A stretch of DNA of 64,000 nucleotides from Massospora cicadina (GCA_022478985.1 JAKSZP010009297.1:1-64000), one strand, 5' to 3'. Shown: positions 44,595 to 55,482, numbered from the stretch's first letter. Notes: generated by a model not told the origin, from the sequence alone. Numbers and translations: made by a program.

Positions 44595-45612
44595 TGAACA
44601 GTGGTCTCCGCTAATGTGCCAGGCCAACCAGTATGAAGACTGGTTGACCCTTGTTGTTTCGCCTTCATAGGCGTACCAACCCCCTATGAGTCCATGTCCA
44701 ACCCACCAACACAGCAGACCAACGACTTCGCCTTAGCCCCAGGGTCCTTGGTGTGCCCCAGCGAGTCCTTCTCCCATCCTGGGCGGCCAAGGTACTCCCA
44801 TGCTGCCCCACCCTCTTGACCCTTTGCCAACCCATCTGGGCATGCCCCAGTGAGTCCATCACCCATCATGGGTGGCTATGGCACTCCCACGCTGCACCAC
44901 GCAGGGATGACAGCCAGTCAGCACTTTATTGTTGGTGGCCAGTTGTCCAGGTTCCCATCATATCCTCATAGGGAGGAGATATGGGAGCTGGCAGCATCAG
45001 CCACTCCAGGCGCATCAACCCACGCCAACTTCAGGGATCTTCAGTACTACCCTACCCACTTTAGTGGCTCTTGCTAATTCAAAAAAAGGAAAGTGAGCGA
45101 AAGAGAGATTTTTATTTGGAGGGAAGAATGACTATTTATACTATAGGCTACTTTGCCTATGAAAACCCCTCAGCTATCCAAGCTGGAACTTCAATAAATT
45201 GTCAGTCATTCATGGTAGCAAAATCCTACCAATCTGACATCTGATTTACCAAATATTAGATTAGATTGGCCTATCCTCAGCATGAGTTGCTGATTGATTG
45301 TATATAAATTAAATATAATTATAACTTTTTTGCATCCTCAGCATGATTTGCTGGTGCTACGAATTAATCAGTGGAATCATAGGCGAATGATTGGTAATTA
45401 ATTCATTGGCTTTTCGCTGGAAATTCCCACAACGACCCACAAATGGCAATCAGCGGCGAATGAAGATATTTCCAAACCTAAACCAATTAATATTTTATAA
45501 CATTAAAAAATATCAAACTAGGCGATTATTCAGCAATCATGCCCAACTAACTGACACCCCTCAATTCTGATAAAATTGGTATGAATTCATATGGTTAATT
45601 TTATGACAACCC
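44595..45612. repeat. Repeat family E, copy 2 (interrupts element C)
   Basis: It lies between C's Gag linker and its protease. It matches 20335-21365 across about 1 kb. The left half has Pro/His/Ser-rich frames on the plus strand (44753-45077), also seen loosely in E1, but with stops. On the minus strand 'GAGGGG' then TGTCAG near 45553 looks like a polypurine tract and LTR start. No secure target duplication was found. Confidence 0.6.
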
Positions 45613-46380
45613 CTTTACCTAGAGAGTGAAATCTAGTCTTTTGGAAGTCTCAGGGTATTTCTCCTGGATAGACTGCAGGGTGTGCACACACTGGGTGGAT
45701 CTGATTAGTGAAGCAATGAGCTGGTTGACGTCACTAACAGTGCCAATAACATCTAGACCTCTTAGCACTCAATGAAGATAAGTTCTGCAGGGTATCCTAA
45801 CAATATCCACTCTCTCAGGGGTCAGACTGTCATGTACCTCCACTTCACCTGGGGCTCCTAAAAAATGATCTACATCTTCACAACCCCCTTCAAATTTGTC
45901 ATTGGAGGGGTTATCGATGTATGTTATGGAGCCCATAGGATGTTAGGTAAGTTCAGGGCTTCCCTTATGACAGGATAGTTCCTGGGGTTGCTCCTCCACC
46001 TTATTTACTTTTGGAGGAGGCGTTGAAATTGTCAAGACTCAATTTTCGACCTTCTAAGTAGGGGGTTTTGGCTGCCTCATGACTACATATTTCAGATTAG
46101 AGTTGGCTGGAGGTGATAGCTCATGGTGGTGAATGCTTTAACTACACCGGCTTTGGGTTGATCAGGCGCTGTGAGTCTTGGGGAAGCAAGTGGTTTAGCT
46201 TTAGCATACTGGTTCTTGAACCCATTGTTGGTGGGGGCGGATGTCACCCAAGAGAGGGGTTTAGGCTTAAGAGCAGGCTTTAGTATCACTTTAAGAGGCT
46301 TATTAGAGGGAAAAGTTGATCATGGCAGCAAGGTGGGGGCAGGGAGCGCTTCCCCATTGATAATAATGTAATCTGACTTG
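45613..46380 (-). pseudogene. Element C Gag C-terminal linker
   Basis: Right of E2 the minus strand reads VNQLIASLIRSTQCVHTLQSIQEKYPETSKRLDF with few stops. Further right is a Pro/Lys/Ala-rich frame (46092-46289). This fits the low-complexity region between capsid and protease. No zinc knuckle was recognised. Confidence 0.5.
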
Positions 46381-47230
46381 CTAGCTTAGGAACTGTTGAA
46401 TGGTTAATTGGACCTAAATTGTCAGGTAATTTGATAGGGGAAATAATAATATGAAATGATGCTAATTTATTATGTATCATATCAAAATTATTGGTGATTA
46501 TGAACCAAAAATATCCTAAAGTATATCTGAACTTGGGATTTATGGCCTAGCAATTCCACTAAATATATTTGACCATGATGACATGGGCCCAGGAGCTTTT
46601 CTGGTTAAGTCAGACTTAATAATAGTCGACTTGATGAATTGGGCACGTGGGCTTTGTTGGTCTATGTCAAAATTAGTTTTTAATGTAAATTGTGTTCTTA
46701 ATCAAATTAATTAATGATTAGTGGTACAAATACCCTTGGTATGTGCTGCAGATTGCTTGAGATGAGCATCAGTTCAGCTAATGCAGACGCGTCAGAAAAG
46801 CTGTTTTTAAATTATTAGTTTGACACTGACCCTGGGGCTGTGTGAAATGCCCTCAAGTTGAAAGAATTGTAGACCCTCATGCGAACTTATTACATTTTTC
46901 TTTGGCGAAGTGCCATTGAAAATAGGCGTCATGGGTAAGATGTGGTTAACATTAAACTCTTTAAATTATCTCTAAATTGATGCTAATAAAATACAATTGT
47001 TTAATCACTACAAGTTAATTGATTGATATACAAACTTTTTGTATTTAATACTTTTCTGCCTTAGAAACTTGAGAAATTACTTGGGAGCAGAAGGATCAGG
47101 GCAGCGAGCCATTGTCCAAGTAAAAAGCAGAAGGATACAGATTTTAATTATCATTTCCAAGGAGTTTATATCTTAGCTATTGTCACCATTTGGTCTATTG
47201 TCTCCATACATTAGACTCTCAAAACTCCAA
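46381..47230. other. AT-rich non-coding block inside element C
   Basis: The coding character of C disappears here and returns near 47424. Composition is A/T-rich with no open frame of note. It may be another inserted LTR or simply decayed Gag; no partner copy or target duplication was found in the window. Confidence 0.35.
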
Positions 47231-47423
47231 ACTACTACAGAAGAAGAACCAGCTCATCTGAAGTAGGCCTAAAATTCAAAAGGAACCTCAGGCTGGCTGG
47301 CTGAGGAAGATCAGGTTTGATATTACCGCAGGTGCTGGGCTCAGAGTAGTAATCAGCATAGGGGGGCCATAGGGATCATTGTAACCTCCTTTGGTGGGGC
47401 TACAGTTGAGTAATTCTTAATGG

Positions 47424-48145
47424 TCAGAATATGGGGCTTAACCCAACACCTGAAGTAGCTTCAGCGTTATAAATATCTGCAACCTCCAGCAGAGCCTCTT
47501 TGATATCACGGATAGTCCAAATTTGACATTTAACGGGACTAAGATGCAATGTTAGAGTAGGGTTAGAAGCTAATCCAGTTAGAATGGCTGCAAGAGCATC
47601 ATCAAGAGGTTGCATTTTCGCAAGTAATAGTGGCTGAGATTCGTTTATAGAACAGTTCAACAAAGGAGGAGATCAATTCTCCCTTCTGAATGCTAAGGAA
47701 AATGAAGGCATGTTTCCTCTGACATGAATTATGTGTTGAATTAAATTCTCCAACAAGTGCTTCCTTCACCTCCACCCAGGTCCTGAGCGTGGCCATATTT
47801 GTTTCCATAATATCTTGAGCCAGACGACTCAAGCAAGGGAGAAAGTATTAGTTTTCTGGTAGTCAGTGGTTCCTTCCATAAAAGATTCATATACATAGAG
47901 GAACGAGGTATTGCTACTTTCATCTGGGATAAACTTGTCTCTCAAAGGGGGTTTTTGAATCACCGGAGGGGCGCATGAAAAAAGCGTTTTCTAAGCTTTT
48001 TGAGCCAAGACAAAGATTGGATAGATGTTGTTCTAAAGCGACTAGCCTAGGTTCAGAAGCAGCGGGGATGTTACAAGCGTGGCTTGCCCCAACAGCCTCC
48101 ATTTTCACAAAGGTTTGTTGTGTACAGATTCCCCTGTAGTGATCA
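47424..48145 (-). pseudogene. Element C Gag (capsid region)
   Basis: The minus strand starts just inside the primer site with MEAVGASHACNI and ALEQHLSNLCLGSKSLENAF. A shift gives SSNTSFLYVYESFMEGTTDYQK. It continues with RLAQDIMETNMATLRTWVEVKEALVGEFN, HAFIFLSIQKGELISSFVELFYKRI, and ALAAILTGLASNPTLTLHL. The block around LAQDIM...W..VKEAL...F is shared with G (51358-51672), the retrotransposon Gag/capsid signature. Two or more shifts break it. Confidence 0.75.
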
Positions 48146-48148
48146 CCA
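48131..48148 (-). promoter_or_regulatory. Element C primer binding site
   Basis: The minus strand reads TGGTGATCACTACAGGGG, two bases inside the 5' LTR. It differs from the B/F/G site at one base (C to A). Confidence 0.75.
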
Positions 48149-48150
48149 CT

Positions 48151-48887
48151 TGTTAGAATCATGGTATGGTGTATGCTCGCAGGTGCTTTTTAGCCCCTGA
48201 TTTCAACAAAATTTTCAGGAGAAGTTTATTTTCAACTGCCAAATAGAATTTAGAGGATTTAACACCACTTATATTATAATAATAAAATACTAACATCTTA
48301 AAAGCTGTATTTTTATGAGTTTTTATTAAGTTGCCACAAAAGGTTTAATAGAGAACTTTATTATTATCTCAAGGCTTAGTATTTAAATCATATCAAAGCT
48401 TGAAGTGAGTTGGACAGGAAATTTGGTATAAGCTAAGTGCATCCAAATTTGATAATATGGGCTTATGACCTATTAAAGCTCTTGAGACTCGCCTCACTTG
48501 GACAGAACGGCCAATGTAAGGTCAATAGCAGGTAGTTAATATCCATAAGGCAGTTTTTTAATATTATTTTACCTAATCATTGGGCGAGAAAATATTTGCC
48601 TCTGGTGAAAACTCCTCCAAGACTACAAAAGGGGGCTGTTGTGGATTAGGTATATGGACTAAATTAGAAGAGGTCTATGGAGGAACCTCAGATGACTCCC
48701 CTGATTTCGTCACCATGTCAGTGCAATCCAACTACTCAAACTCATGCTATTTGGCTGAAAAGTATCTAAAAAACTACCCTGATTAGAGGGGTTCTACCAA
48801 GAATTAACTAGGGTCTTTTGGCTGATAATATCATTATTCTTATCTAAAACACTCTTCTCACAATATCAGACTTGTAATTGTACAACA
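48151..48887 (-). repeat. Element C 5' LTR (737 bp)
   Basis: On the minus strand it starts TGTTGTACAATTACAAG and ends ATTCTAACA. It aligns with 22363-23104 throughout. The plus frame 48580-48786 is not a gene. Confidence 0.85.
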
Positions 48888-49458
48888 CCTTTGATGAAGA
48901 AAGTGTCCAAGATCAAATCTTTGGTGGAATTTACTGATGGCACCAGGCCTTTATCAAAAGCAGCTGACAGTTCAGAACCTTTGCCAAAATATCAGAATCC
49001 CCTTCTAATGAATCCCGATTGAAAAAATAGATGCCAAAGTGACCAGACGCTGGTTGGTTGGCCGCCCCAAACCCATTACCAACCCTTTGGAACCGCCCCT
49101 ACATGGGGTGGCCCTGGGAGGTTCCCATAGCCTGTTGGGCAAGACGCTGCCACGCCAATCACAGGAACTGCGGCAAATTCACAATTTGGGCATCTGTAGA
49201 CAAACTGACAGCAACTCTCCCACCGCTGATAATTTTGAAGTCAGTTCAAACTAGTTTTCATCTTTCCCCCTTGCTCAAAGTTTGCAAGGTTAGGCAAATA
49301 TTGAGGGCCCCAATACTAAGATTTCCTAAACTATTCTTAAATCAATTATCTATTTTTACAGTCAAAAAATGAAAATTAATAGTTGATTTTCTATTCTTAA
49401 ATTCTTTAAACTTCTGCACCCTTAATTCCTATTTTTTATGATGAAATTCAAACCTCCC
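48888..49458 (+). repeat. Element J 5' LTR, second piece
   Basis: It matches 60349-60900 of the 3' LTR, including 'GGTTGGCCGCCCCAAACCCATT' (partner 'ggttgggcgccccaaaccc' at 60517) and the CTG/ATTTTGAA block near 49233. Its first 130 bases or so overlap in homology with the end of the first piece (22240-22362). The last five bases are the CTCCC duplication of G. Confidence 0.68.
49454..49458 (+). repeat. Target site duplication CTCCC, left copy (element G)
   Basis: It is identical to 55827-55831 after the 3' LTR of G. Confidence 0.87.
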
Positions 49459-49792
49459 TGTCAGGATTTTACCAAATTCTATTGTCCCTGGAGATTATAC
49501 TCCATTGATTCCCCTGGCTTCATCAGAAGGAAAGCTTAATTTATCTCAATCTATCAACGTTAATAAGAATAATCAGCCTCATCCTGATCAATTGATTGAA
49601 GATCCAAAAAGCAATAAATTAGCACTGATAGATTATGAAAAAAGCCTATAAATATCCCATCCTTTCATTAATAAAGAATGAGGTCGATTTATAACCTGTT
49701 TCTACTTTAATTTTTCACTTTTTGGAGAATCCACTTAAAGTAACTTCGAGAGAAAACCTGCCCCATAGGAAGGGTAATTTAAAACTTCTAGA
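49459..49792 (+). repeat. Element G 5' LTR (334 bp)
   Basis: It starts TGTCAGGATTTTACC and ends TTCTAGA, with its partner at 55483-55826. The two copies differ by scattered substitutions and a short length difference. Confidence 0.9.
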
Positions 49793-49793
49793 G

Positions 49794-49811
49794 TGGTGCT
49801 CACTACAGGGG
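49794..49811 (+). promoter_or_regulatory. Element G primer binding site
   Basis: TGGTGCTCACTACAGGGG lies one base after the 5' LTR, identical to B and F. Confidence 0.85.
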
Positions 49812-50588
49812 CACTCTGAGTTGCGCACCATGAACATGTTTGTCACTATTATGGATTCTCAATTTTCGCCTGAAGAAGCTCAAGACCCTGAGCAAGGCAG
49901 TATTTTACAATGGGTCCGTTAATCTAGAACCAAAATACCAAGAGTACCGTCCACTTTGGAATTCTGTGCCAATTTGGAGTTTTATAATCCTAATATAAGT
50001 TTTACCGCAAATTTTCTAATCCCTCCTAAGGTTTTACAAAATATTATTAATTAAATGCTTGAGGGAGCCTTAATTCCTAGGATCCGTTCCACCCAATCTC
50101 GTTCTAATGCTGTATCCTCTATCTTGCAAGAAGTGTTGCAAACCTCCTAAATGCAAGAATTAGCACTGAGCAATACTTACATCAGCTAGTACGCCCTACC
50201 CTATACCATCTATTACTAGTTGTGGGAATGCATCATCAGGGATGCTCAATTTACAAGAAGGACTTCAGTCATTGAATAATTATGCTACTGAGTTTTTCAA
50301 ATCCGCCTCTGACTTTAGCAAAGATAATCAAGATGCCATCATAAATAATCGGACCTTTTTAAATGAAGTACATCAACAGCTTAACCAGCTTGACCATGGG
50401 ATGTCCAGATTTGTTGAACTACAGTTTCCACAACAAGTCCAGGAAATTCAGCAAGAATGGAAGTGGGAATTTATCAACTTTCTGAGCAGAATTGAGCAAT
50501 AGAAGAAGAAAACAGAAATCATCTTTATCAATTGGAGCAATTGTATCTGGGAATTCAATCCTGAGTCACTGAAGTAGAGAAAACTTAT
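49812..50588 (+). pseudogene. Element G N-terminal Gag with coiled coil
   Basis: Frames from about 49850 (MNMFVTIMDSQFSPEEAQD) to 50502 lead into LQEGLQSLNNYATEFFKSASDF and FLNEVHQQLNQLDHGMSRFVELQFPQQVQEIQQEW, with heptad spacing typical of a coiled coil. After a frameshift near 50500 the coil goes on with HLYQLEQLYLGIQS and VTEVEKTYGAM, which runs directly into the collagen-like repeat. The role is inferred: trimeric coiled coils commonly nucleate collagen-like helices. Confidence 0.6.
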
Positions 50589-50766
50589 GGTGCTATGGGT
50601 CCTCCGGGGGTTGAAGGACCCCTTGGTCCACCTGGTGGCGTAGGTCCACGTGGACCTCCTAGTGTAAATGGCCCCAAGGACCCCCGGTGTTGAAGTGCCG
50701 GCACATACTGTCAAGTGCAGATGGACCTCAGGGCTCCCTGTCGCTAATGGGTATTCAGGATCCCTT
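50589..50766 (+). pseudogene. Collagen-like Gly-X-Y tract in element G Gag
   Basis: From 50589 the codons run as Gly-X-Y triplets: GAM GPP GVE GPL GPP GGV, then GPR GPP SVN GPK. After a shift near 50683 degenerate triplets continue (GVE VPA ... GLP VAN GYS GSL) up to the next coiled coil. Proline is frequent in X and Y, as in collagens. The phasing over ten triplets with one exception is unlikely to be chance. Collagen-like repeats form triple helices in animal, bacterial and viral structural proteins; I do not know of one described in a Gypsy Gag. Confidence 0.75.
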
Positions 50767-51180
50767 CAACAAGTTGACTCCCTATTGAGCATGATGGAAC
50801 GGTTATATGACTAATTTTATAAAGTAGCCAAGGATTGTAACTTAACCCCTGAAGGGGTAATTATTGATCCCCTCCTGTCTTTTCAGTCTCTCTCTGATGA
50901 ACTGATTAATCTGAGTAAATGGGTGAAGGACACCAAGATCCTGTTTCAGGCTTACTAATCAAAAGGCAAGATGCTCCAAGCCAAAATTGAAACATTGGAA
51001 CTTAAGTGCAATGCTCAGCAGGAGCAAATTTTATGAACTATCTCGTCAGTTGGATAAAAAAGTGGGGCATGTTGAAGTGAATTGACAGATTGGCGAAAGT
51101 CATACAGAGACTGTCAGCCCCTATCTTCCATTTTATTCGCAAGTTTCTGATTCCAACTCTTATGTTTTTACTCAATATGA
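50767..51180 (+). pseudogene. Element G Gag, second coiled coil
   Basis: Right after the Gly-X-Y tract it reads SLQQVDSLLSMMERLYD, then LLSFQSLSDELINLSKWVKDTKILFQAY and KGKMLQAKIETLELKCNAQQEQI, again with strong heptad character. Single stops separate the pieces. The layout is coil - collagen-like - coil, ahead of the capsid. Confidence 0.6.
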
Positions 51181-51950
51181 ACATCCTGGGGTACATGTTT
51201 TAACGGCTAATGCTCCAATGAGTTTCTACCAAGATTTATAGACAAGTACTCTCCTGGGGAAGGCAGCATTATCTATTTCCTCTATCTATACGAGAAAAAT
51301 CTGAGTGAGGCCACAGATCATCAGAAAATGAATTACTTGGCTAATTGTCTCAATTGATTGGCCCAGGATATCATGGTACCCCACTTAATGACTTGCACTA
51401 CTTGGTCTCAGGTCAAAGAGGCGTTAATCAAAAAATTTGTAAGTGAGCGAACCTTTCTCTCTCAAAAACAGGCTTTTATGGGTATACAGCCCCACCAGAA
51501 TGAATCAATCAAAGATTTTGCTCATCAGTTCTATCATGAAGCTCAAACTTTGGTGGCCTGTGGTCAGTTAAATTTGGATGATGCGATTACTGCCATTATG
51601 TCTGCTTTTACTTCCAGGACTCAGTTGCAAGTATACCTTCTTAGCATAAAGAAGAATACAGAAGTATATTAGACATCAAGGAGGCTTTGTTAGAATTGCC
51701 TCCTCAATCTTTGGAGAAACCTCAAGTTTATGATTCTCCAAGACCTATTGCCCTATAGTTTATGCTATACCTGAGAATACTAGAACGATACAGTGTAACT
51801 AATGTCAAAGATATTTCCATATAGAGGACCGTTGTTTCAAGAAAGAAGCGTATGAGTGAAGAAAAGGGATAAAACCGATAAGATTCTTCATCTTAATAAT
51901 GATATGAGTGTGCAACAAGAACATCAAAGCCCTGTCGAGTATATTTAAGA
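51181..51950 (+). pseudogene. Element G capsid region
   Basis: NLSEATDHQKMNYLANCLN, a stop, then the 104-codon frame LAQDIMVPHLMTCTTWSQVKEALIKKF, FLSQKQAFMGIQPHQNESIKDFAHQFYHEAQTLV and LDDAITAIMSAFTSRTQLQVYL. This is the conserved Gag/capsid module and aligns with C's Gag. Near 51790 'CNXCQRYFHIEDRCFKK' resembles a zinc knuckle (C-x2-C-x4-H-x4-C) with one stop. Confidence 0.78.
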
Positions 51951-52019
51951 TGAACATTCTTCTTATTCCTTGCCCTCATTGTTGGCGTTATCCTCTCAGT
52001 TTGGAAGCACCATCACATG

Positions 52020-52290
52020 TATTGACTTCTGAGTGAATAAAGTCAATGCCAAAGTTATCATTGATATGGGATCTCCAGTGAATGTTGTCTCATTAAAATT
52101 TATAAAGCAGATCAAGTTAATGTCAGATACTCCCATTTTGAAGAATATGGCACTGTAGGACCTCAGAGTACTCAGTCAATTGGAGATTTTTCATCTTTCC
52201 CACTAAAAATTGGGAAGCTAACTTTTACCATCCCTGCAATTGTCCTTGATAATTTGAATTATGATCTAAAATTGGACACTCAATTTTTGT
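52020..52290 (+). pseudogene. Element G protease
   Basis: It contains VNKVNAKVIIDMGSPVNVVSLKFIKQIKL; as in B, the DTG is DMG. The region after it is shifted (VGPQSTQSIGDFSSFPLKIGKLTFTIPAIVLDN readable in pieces) and ends near LDTQFLWEFD. Confidence 0.72.
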
Positions 52291-52439
52291 GGGAATTTGA
52301 TTGAATTATTAATTACCCTGACTCATCACTATCTCTCTTGGGGTATAGAGTTCCCTTACTTTTGTCCAAACATGCTCATGCACGACGTCAGTTATGTCTG
52401 TTGGAGGGGTCTAAAAGGTCTTAATCTATTCAATAGCAT

Positions 52440-52950
52440 GTTGGCAACCCTTGGTAAATCTACCCCTTACCTCGGCGGATATCAAAGAGGGGATGCCTAT
52501 TTTCGCCCCCAACAATATAATTATTATGCCAAAATCGCAGGTAATTGTTAATACTTCTTTATATTTTTCGATTCCTAAAGGACATTTATTACAAGTCCAG
52601 GGCATTTTTAACCCTTCAGTTAAAAATCTTTCCATGTCCTGGAATATTGGATTACGCTTATTCAGGATAATTATATGTTTTATCGGTGGACCTTACCAAT
52701 AAATTTGAAGATGGTGGATCAACAGCACCCAATTTCTTATGTCAAGTTATTACCTATATCTCAGATTTATGATGTTAAACCTTTTGGAAGCCTACAAGAC
52801 TTTGGGTTGGGAAGTGATCAGGAAATCCTTACTGTGGGGCCTGCTATTGGAAAACACCTCACTAGTGACCAAGAGATACAATTGCATAAGTTGTTAGAAA
52901 AATACTCCGACATATTTACTAAGTATACTTACAATTTTGGTAAGATGTAA
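52440..52950 (+). pseudogene. Element G dUTPase-like region and pre-RT linker
   Basis: The frame 52451-52702 has ADIKEGMPIFAPNNIIIMPKSQVIVNTSLYFSIPKGHLLQVQGIF, matching the first half of the dUTPase-like domain of B and C. Later strands are broken by shifts. From 52675 the linker reads FGLGSDQEILTVGPAI and TSDQEIQLHKLLEKYSDIFTKY, the standard pre-RT motif. Confidence 0.6.
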
Positions 52951-52959
52951 GGAGTAATG

Positions 52960-53860
52960 CATTCTGTTGAACTGGTGATCACCCTCCTATTAGTGCCAAG
53001 CCCTATTGTAAGTCTAAAGTGGAAGAATCCCAAGTTACCAAAGAATTGCATCAATTATTGGATGCTGGACTATTAAAACCCTTCAATAGTCCTTGAACAT
53101 CTCAATTGCTGTTGATTAAGAAGAAGGATAGTTCTCACCTAGTGTCTATGGATTACCATAGACTGAATGCTATTACTCGATGAGACAGTTATCCTTTACC
53201 TAGGATCGATAATTCCCTTAGGTTGTTGGCTGGATCAACTTATTTTTTGGCCATGGACTTAGTCAGTAGATACTGGCAAATCGAGTTATCCCCGGCTGAC
53301 CAAGATAAGTGTGCCCTCATATCCAGTGAAGGTTTATTTGAACGAATTTGGATGCCTCAAGGATTAAGCAACTCCCCAGTCACTTTCCAAAGGGCTATGT
53401 ATGGTATTTTATGGTACCTAAAGCTTACTTGTGTTCTGGTATATCTCGATGATATTACCAATTTTCCAAAACCTTACCAAACATTTGGGCCATCTAAAAG
53501 AAGTTTTCAAGCAAATTTGAAGCTTCCTTAAAGCTCAAATCCTCTTAATGTTCATTCTTCCAAAATGAAATGGAGTTTTTAGGACATCAAGTATTGGCCA
53601 AAGGAATTTGATTCCTCGCAGATAAAGTTCAAGCTATCCATCAAATGCCTCTTCCTTCCTCTCTATGGGATATTCAAGTCTTTCTCAGTATAGTTGGGTA
53701 TTATCAGAAATTTTTACCCAAATTTGCTGATATGGCTGAACCATTATTCCATCTGTTACAAAAAGGAATACCCTTTGAGTGGAGTTCAGCTCAAGAATAG
53801 TCATTAAATTTTCTGAGAACTGTCTTGACTAAGTCACCTGTTTTAATTCATCCTTGCTTT
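52960..53860 (+). pseudogene. Element G reverse transcriptase
   Basis: Blocks: VTKELHQLLDAGLLKP, LLLIKKKDSS, AGSTYFLAMDLVSRYWQIELSP (motif A Asp kept), ERIWMPQGLSNSPVTFQRAM, and LTCVLVYLDDIT with an intact catalytic YLDD near 53440. A frameshift follows directly. FVKHIFELLGHQVLAKG-type thumb sequence and a YYQKFLPKFADMAEPLFHLLQKG segment remain visible to 53770. Confidence 0.85.
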
Positions 53861-54240
53861 GATAAGCTTTTTTATTATATACCAATGCAAGCAAAGTCGT
53901 TATAGGGGCTATCTTATCCCAGTATGATGAGGAGCAGAAGGACCATCTCGTCGCGTTTTATAGCAAAACTTTGTCCAAAGCTGAACGAAATTATATTGTA
54001 TCTGAGCGGGAGTGTTTGGCCATAATCCTAGCCATCATGAACTTCTATCCCTTTTTATATGGTAATCATTTTACTGCTATTACCGACCATTACTCCTTAT
54101 GATGGTTGCAGAATATGAAGGATCCTGATGCGAGGTTGGCCCATTGGGCTTAAGGTTGCAAAATTAATAATTCACTATTGTTCATCGCTCAGGGGCTCAG
54201 CACCAAAATGCTGATGGGCTGTCCCAAATGCCTATTCTGA
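53861..54240 (+). pseudogene. Element G RNase H
   Basis: LLYTNASKVVIGAILSQYDEEQKDHLVAFYSKTLSKAERNYIVSERECLAIILAIMNF and FTAITDHYSL, a stop, WLQNMKDPDARLAHWA. All three RNase H blocks are present, with the first Asp changed to Asn (TNAS) as in C. Confidence 0.8.
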
Positions 54241-54307
54241 CCTTGGGACTAGAAAAGGAAGAACGCTTATATTCTTATTTGGATGACCTGAGTTGTGGGA
54301 TTGAGAT

Positions 54308-55445
54308 ATGAAGAGGATTGAGCCTTTTTTAAAATCAATTACCAAAGATACTATGATTTGGGACGGAGCTTTGTATAAGAAAGTCAAATCTAAGTGGTTG
54401 CCCTTCCTACATCCCAACTCTAGATTTCACGCTGTAATGAAAGGTCACAAACAAGTTGGTCATAGCGGCTCAAAGAAGACTCAAGAATGGTTGAAGACTT
54501 GATACTAATGGAACAACATGACTGAGTTCATTCAAGAGACCCTTGACTCATGTCTTTTCTGCAAAAGCCATGGAACTACCAACCCTAAATATCAACATCA
54601 AGTTATTCCCCCAACTAAGGCGTTTGAGGTGGTCAGCATTGATGTGGTAGGTCCTTTTCCTTGGGGATTACATGGTCACCAGTATATTATTATGGCTGTT
54701 CACCATTTAACTAAATGAGTTAAGCCATTTTTATTGCCACTCCCTCAGCTGAAACTACAGCGCTATTCTTATATCAACATTAATCTCTCAACATGGATGT
54801 CCCAAGGTTCTTATGTCAGATAATGTGACTAACTTTACCTTGCAACTTGTACAGGTATTATCTAAATTATTCAACACTGCCCAACGATTTGTTGTTTTAT
54901 GCAATCCCTCCACAAATGGGGTCATCAAAAAAAACAATGAAACTTTAGTTTCAATCTCAATAAAGATGCCTTCTACTGATCCATCTCAGTGGAATTTTTA
55001 TTTGCCTAGTGCCTTGTTTGCATATTAGATAGGCTATCATAAAATTATCAAGATGTCGCCTTTCAAGTTTCTATATGGGCGAGACCCCTCTGTCCCTTCT
55101 AGTGTCCAAGCCATACTTGAAGAAAGAATATCAGAAAACTCTGATCTAATTTTAAGAAATCTGCCAGATGAGATTATTCGTCTTCAAGCTCAAACTATGT
55201 AATCGATTGAAGTAATTACTTTAGAGAGACTCAAAGAGCTAATCAACCTAAACTCGCCTTACCTGAATACCAAATCGGAGATTATGTCATGTATTACCAC
55301 TCTTGGCCTGGTGGAAAAACTGAAAAGTTAGGAACCAACTGGTCTGTTCCTTATCAAGTTATATTTTGAAAAGGACTAGAGTATTCAATTGTTCATGTTA
55401 ATAACGGCATAGTGATCAATAATGTTCACCCTAGGTTTTTAAGAA
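54308..55445 (+). pseudogene. Element G integrase
   Basis: The zinc domain has MKGHKQVGHSGSKKTQEWLK and then SCLFCKSHG. The core has VSIDVVGPFPWG, MSDNVTNFTLQLVQVLSKLF and GVIKKNNETLVSISIKM, so the DDE Glu is Lys. The downstream part reads ALFAY, a stop, KMSPFKFLYGRDPSVPS, and ends near INNVHPRFLRIQPPPQSN. Several stops occur. No chromodomain. Confidence 0.82.
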
Positions 55446-55471
55446 TTCAGCCTCCTCCACAATCAAATCTT

Positions 55472-55482
55472 GAGGGGGGAAG
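55472..55482 (+). promoter_or_regulatory. Element G polypurine tract
   Basis: GAGGGGGGAAG directly precedes the 3' LTR (TGTCAAG). Confidence 0.78.

Larger units (their letters stand above)
22363..48887 (-). mobile_element. Gypsy element C (minus strand), host of E2, D and B
   Basis: LTRs at 48151-48887 (5') and 22363-23104 (3') bound an element of about 7.5 kb once E2, D and B are removed. On the minus strand it reads gag, protease (DSGSP), dUTPase-like domain, RT, RNase H and integrase, with a TGG-type primer site inside the 5' LTR. The pol frame continues logically across D (43216 to 31192) and across B (30366 to 24429). Flanks read CCTTT on both sides if the 3' LTR ends one base inward. 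It has no chromodomain, so it is a separate lineage from A and J. Confidence 0.85.
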
